Positions 60,010 to 64,000 of a DNA stretch of 64,000 nt are shown here, piece by piece. This DNA comes from Linepithema humile (taxonomy: Eukaryota; Arthropoda; Insecta; Hymenoptera; Formicidae). The notes under the pieces are model-generated. The model worked only from the letters and a program-made list of their open reading frames with translations. It did no database searches and was not told the origin of the DNA. The position numbers were made by a program, and so were the translations under genes. The stretch covers positions 3,286,001 through 3,350,000 of the forward strand of contig NC_090128.1 in assembly GCF_040581485.1 (NCBI RefSeq), in the 5' to 3' direction. The number at the start of each line of letters is the position of its first letter. Positions within the stretch are counted from its first letter, which is position 1.

Positions 60010-63000
60010 GAGGAAGAGTAAAAGGATAAAAAAGCAGTTTTTTTTTATTCTTTCATCTTCGATATCCTATCGCAACTCGGGTTTTAGCGATGTTCGAATT
60101 TAGCGGAATTTTCGATGCTCGAAATTTGTGTTTACCTAACAGAGGACCTGTCAAAGCGGGAGAGATGTGTTCGCGAACTCGCAGAAGGGTCACTGTAAAA
60201 AGAAGAGCGCGAAAGGGTAGCGTAAGGATCAAATTCGCTGTCCGATTTGCAACTGATCGATCGTGGCGCACAGTAATTCTACGCTCCGTTGGAGCGGCTT
60301 GCATTAACAAGGAAAGAGGACAAAAAATTTCGTTTTTGGATACATGTGGCGCTTGTGCATCACCTAATGGACGTTGTTACATCGAGTTTAAAAAAAAAGA
60401 GATAAAAAACGATGAAGCTCGTCTTCCTTTTAACTAAATATAATATCAACATGCATACGACTTCACATGCGACTTTGCTATGTTACATTCCGAGCGAAAT
60501 ATGTACGGCTTAAATAACGAAGATCAAAGTCAGATGTTAACAAGTTAATTAAACGGTAGATTTATGCGGGCCGAACGTGATTCTCCCTTTTGTCTCTCTG
60601 TGCACCGTATTTTATTATATTACAGACTGTTATTACATTAAGAGCTAAGAACAAAGTCCTTCGATTCTGATACATTCGAAGGATCGATTAGATCAAATTC
60701 GAATGACATTAAAGGTACAATTCTTCGTTGTTGTGTGCTTCTTCCGCGTCTCTCAAAGGAATAAAGGCGAGCCCAAGTTAATTGAATTATTGTAGCTGGT
60801 GCTCTCGTTGTGAAAGGTTCGTTCATGATTCAATTCATGAGCTCCGTGATTTGTAGAAAAGATAACAATGAGATTACTCTTAATAATGTAGTAGGTATAT
60901 ACTACATTTTGTAAAAAAAACCCCATATATGTGTCCAATATATGTTTTGCGAACAAATTATATCAATACGCCTGATTATATTTTATAATTCTCGAGCATT
61001 TTTGTAATTTTCGAGATTTTTTGACTTATAAATCATCGTAATATTTTTTACTCCAAATCTTTTCCGGAAAAATAGCAAAAAGTGGAACTGTACGTCTTAA
61101 TTTTTCCTTATATTTTTAAGGACCTAGCAATTGTGTCGACAAATTTATCTAGCCGCTAAGTTACTTCTACGTTTTCGCAAGATTCGGATCGGTTCGACGA
61201 AGAGGGGCTATTCTCAATACTCGCCCACTCGATCTCGAGCCTTTGTAAGTCGTCCTGTAAGTCGAGAATGAAGAAGGCTGCTTGCCTTTGCCCCGCCTGG
61301 AGAGGAGTAAGGGGAGCCTCGAATACGCTCGAGGAGACGAAGGAGCCTCTATCTTCGAGGAACTTTAAGGAACAATTGCGCGCTTACATACCGCAATTCT
61401 TATATTTCAGCCGTTTGTATTCTCTCGCACAACACTCGATAGCACGCGAAGTTTATTACATTATTAGATTAGGTTTTATATAAGAAAGCTCTGTGTTTTT
61501 ATAACGTTCGTAAAACGCGATTCAGAGGTGAGAGAAAGCTAAAGTTACTGATAGAAACATTCGTGCAAATGTTAATTTTTTTTTTTTTCTTTTTCTCGCG
61601 CCGTTCTCTTGATTAGGAATCCAATTAGCGATAAATCGACCTTTCTCGCCTTATAAACAAGTAATTGACCGTCACCATAAATGTACGGGAATGCATCCGT
61701 GCGGAAGTCCGTACTCTCGGTTGGTCGGAGAGAGGATCGATGAAAAGATTGGCGGAAATTCTCGTTCTTGAGGCTTTGTGCCGCATCCCGTAAGTCGAAG
61801 AAACGAGGACACACTGAAGGCGGCCACCCTTACCATAGCAAGAGAGAGAACCCGGACTTAAACCGTATTCAGATCCGATCCCCGAATAACTTTCAGGAAC
61901 GTTTCCTCCATTTCTCTCTGTCTCTCTTTCTCTTGTCTAGCTCTTTGTCCGCGTGCCGCCCTCTTGTTTCCCGGTAATTAAACGCAGGGGTCGATGTTAA
62001 TTAAATTATGCCGCCGTGTTTGACAAGTGATGTGACGGGTTCCCCGACAATGAGAGATACGCGTTACCATAATCGATATAGTCGCCCGAGTATTCATTAG
62101 TCGCGTGAATGTCACGGTGCAATCGCGCGACGATAGTCGCCGTAAAATTATTACGACGCGGTTATTTATGTTTCGATTGTTTATGATTTATAATGCGCGG
62201 CATGTCCCGGCATTTGCGGAATCAACGTGTTTCGCAGTTACCAGTTGGAAATTTTGTCCGTGAAATAAAGAAATGTCGCACGGTAACGAAGTGATTATCG
62301 ATAGCCGTTTCTATCTCGTCGCGCGCGCTAATGAGACTCCACCTCAGAATCCCAACTGTTTTTTAACGTAACGCGTAACATTACAACTGTCGCACTCAAA
62401 TGTATTACGTCTTTCGCTGATAACAGTCATAACACTTAAAATGACGACTTGCCGTTCGGATGGATGCTCTCAGCGTCGTTTAGCTCTTCGCCTCTTTCGC
62501 CTCGTTTCCATTTCGCCGCCGGGAGGCGCATCACTTCCCATTTCGCCCTGTGGGGAGCATTTTCCTCCCGCGGGAACGGCGGGAACAATTAACGAAATAG
62601 CGCTCGAATCGGCGCCGACCGCTAAATTTAATCGCGACATTATCATTACGGTTTCACCGCGATCGAAGGTGTCGCTTAATCCGCCCTTAAGAGTCCCTCA
62701 AAAAAAGCTCGACGGCGCTTTTTCTTCTCTCCGGGAAAATGGATTACCCTTTTATCGATGCTGATATGAAGTGGAGGAGAAAGGAAGAAAAAAATGCCTT
62801 CTGGTGAGAATAAGTCGAAATATTAAATTGTATTCGTTCATAGGAAAACCATTCGTTGAAAAGTTAAAACGCGTATCCTCGCCCGTTGCACCTTTAGTTC
62901 TCCCCCCCCCCCCGCCCCCTCATCCGGCACTCGACTTTTTCATTTTCAGCCCTCATTTCCATTTCGAGCGATGGAAAAAGAAGCGTATTCCGTCATTTCG

Positions 63001-63128
63001 CATTCGATATTTACTGCCGGCCGCGAGACGCCAGCGCAATTTTAAAGGAGCGCCTTTAAGGGCGCTTCTTTCGCACGCGCAAAGCGAACGTCCCGGTGGT
63101 TTACTGGGAGCTATTCGGATATTTCCAG

Positions 63129-63160
63129 CCCTCCCCCCCCCCTCCCCACTCTTATCCCCC
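63129..63160 (-). other. C-rich tract, minus-strand G-quadruplex motif
   Basis: C runs of 3, 10, 4 and 5 bases on the + strand. The minus strand therefore has four G runs, with one longer loop before the last. Confidence 0.45.
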
Positions 63161-63246
63161 TCTAGACTCGACAATTCGCATCCCGATGAAAACGTTGCCG
63201 ACTAAACGAGCTCGCGATTCCGAGGGCGAGCGCGAAAAAGCGAAAG

Positions 63247-63288
63247 GAACGAACGAATGAACGAACGAACGAACGAATGAACGAACGA
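63247..63288. repeat. (GAAC)n tetranucleotide repeat
   Basis: About ten GAAC units with two GAAT variants at regular positions. Confidence 0.93.
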
Positions 63289-63637
63289 AGCTACAGCGTC
63301 GCCGTCGTTTTTTGCGTCTTCTCGCGTTTTTCCGCGCGCGATTCTTGCTTCATGAGATTCTCATTTATGCGAATTCACGTTTACACGACATCGGGTATGC
63401 ACAGAGGGAAGCGGCACGACGATAATTTGCGAGTGCGCGATGAAAAGAACGTGACCCGATCGTGATTTCGACTTATAAATAGTCTGGTATTTGCAATTGC
63501 TACTTAAGATAATTTCAAATTCAGAAAATTAGCGTTTGTCTAAAATTAAATATTGCGATAAACAGGGAGTTAAATAAGAGTTTGGGATTTAGAGAGTAAA
63601 TAATACTCATTAAACCAAGCAAAATTAGAGAATTTAT

Positions 63638-63686
63638 ATCTAAATAGTTAGAGATATTTATTTTAAAATATCTCTAACATTTAGAT
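63638..63686. repeat. AT-rich hairpin, arms about 20 bp
   Basis: The left arm, 63638-63657 ('atctaaatagttagagatat'), pairs with 63668-63686. The reverse complement of the right arm differs by a single base deletion. The loop is about 10 bases. A second, smaller set of 'tttaga/tctaaa' palindromes follows to 63716. Confidence 0.75.
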
Positions 63687-63960
63687 CTAAAATTTAGAGA
63701 TATTTTATATCTAAATCAAAATATAATAAAACAAAATATCTGGAATATAAAATATCTCGTGAATTTACTTTAGATGATCTTATTTTTATATATACAAAAA
63801 AATTCTAGAAATCTATTCAAATAAAAAAATTGTATGGATCTACGCAAGAATGCAGCAAGTGATTTATATTATCTCAGAAAATCTCTCTTATTTCTTAAAT
63901 TGACTTTTTTATCTATATTGTTCAAGCGTTTTATTCAATTTAATAAGTGCTGCCTATTTT
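63680..63960. repeat. AT-rich dispersed repeat, copy 3 (uninterrupted)
   Basis: It shares 'aaaatatctggaatataaaa' with copy 1 (where it is 'aaaatatctcggatatgaaa') and 'caaataaaaaaattgtatgg' followed by 'acgcaagaatgcagcaa' with copies 1 and 2. It has the same orientation as the other two copies. No coding capacity. Confidence 0.6.
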
Positions 63961-64000
63961 CTAACAATAAGTTCTAAATTCTTTTTTGTAATATGCCGTA

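Larger units (their letters stand above)
58431..63600. other. No gene seen; alternating AT-rich and CpG-rich DNA
   Basis: The longest frames are 155 codons on the minus strand at 58596-59063 and 144 codons on the + strand at 62771-63205. Neither shows a domain, and both overlap other frames. A pyrimidine tract ending in TCTAG at 61940 is followed by only a weak donor at 61974. Microsatellites and C runs inside are listed separately, apart from a 12-base C run at 62902-62913. Confidence 0.5.

Noticed and set aside
61412..61527. 116-nt segment between ATTTCAG and CAGAG|gtgaga
   Set aside because: All three frames contain stops, so it cannot be an internal coding exon. A non-coding exon cannot be excluded but has no further support.
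61941..61973. 33-nt segment after a CT-rich acceptor ending in CTAG
   Set aside because: The donor (CCCG|gtaatt) is weak and the segment is Pro/Leu-rich low complexity.

Overview
The window reads as non-coding DNA from a eukaryotic nuclear genome, most likely an insect and plausibly an ant or another hymenopteran. The reasons are indirect. CpG is very common (strings such as cgcg and tcgcga occur throughout). Composition alternates between CpG-rich stretches and AT-rich stretches. Dinucleotide (GA/CT, CA), trinucleotide (GCC, CGT) and homopolymer microsatellites are numerous. No bacterial-style operons or dense genes are present. The organism is inferred from overall character, not from a recognised gene.

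No complete gene, tRNA, rRNA or transposase could be supported. The longest open frames (226, 219, 177 and 161 codons) are low-complexity or run across repeats, and none shows a domain I recognise. The window therefore looks like a very long intron or an intergenic region. Against that background, a few short segments carry a branch point or pyrimidine tract, an acceptor, an open phase and a strong donor, and they are listed as candidate internal exons. The best is 30717-30759 (+). Next are 52502-52555 (+) and 48181-48240 (+), and a weaker one lies at 9495-9620 (-). The three + strand candidates can be chained in one reading frame, but nothing in the sequence proves that they belong to one gene.

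Most of the visible structure is repeat structure. There are degenerate tandem arrays of long units: 2700-3700 (about 230-255 bp, four copies), 8890-9380 (about 260-275 bp, two), 17540-18360 (about 255-295 bp, three), 24431-24957 (about 175 bp, three), 31250-31890 (about 130-140 bp, five), 34160-35460 (complex, three or more) and 53760-54290 (284 bp, two). There are three long fold-back elements (4531-4745, 39001-39186, 41762-41975). A family of diverged AT-rich dispersed repeats has three copies (41590-42090, 51390-51620, 63680-63960), and one copy appears to be interrupted by a fold-back element. A GATC-rich repeat occupies 50940-51250. Palindromes lie at 58411 and 63638.

Other non-B-DNA signals are strong G-quadruplex motifs (best at 47472-47495), alternating CG runs, and long GA/CT and CA tracts. 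Two of the candidate exons sit immediately downstream of CT tracts, so these tracts may serve as pyrimidine tracts or may simply mimic them. How the parts work together is unknown. A reasonable reading is a repeat-eroded long intron with a few small exons.
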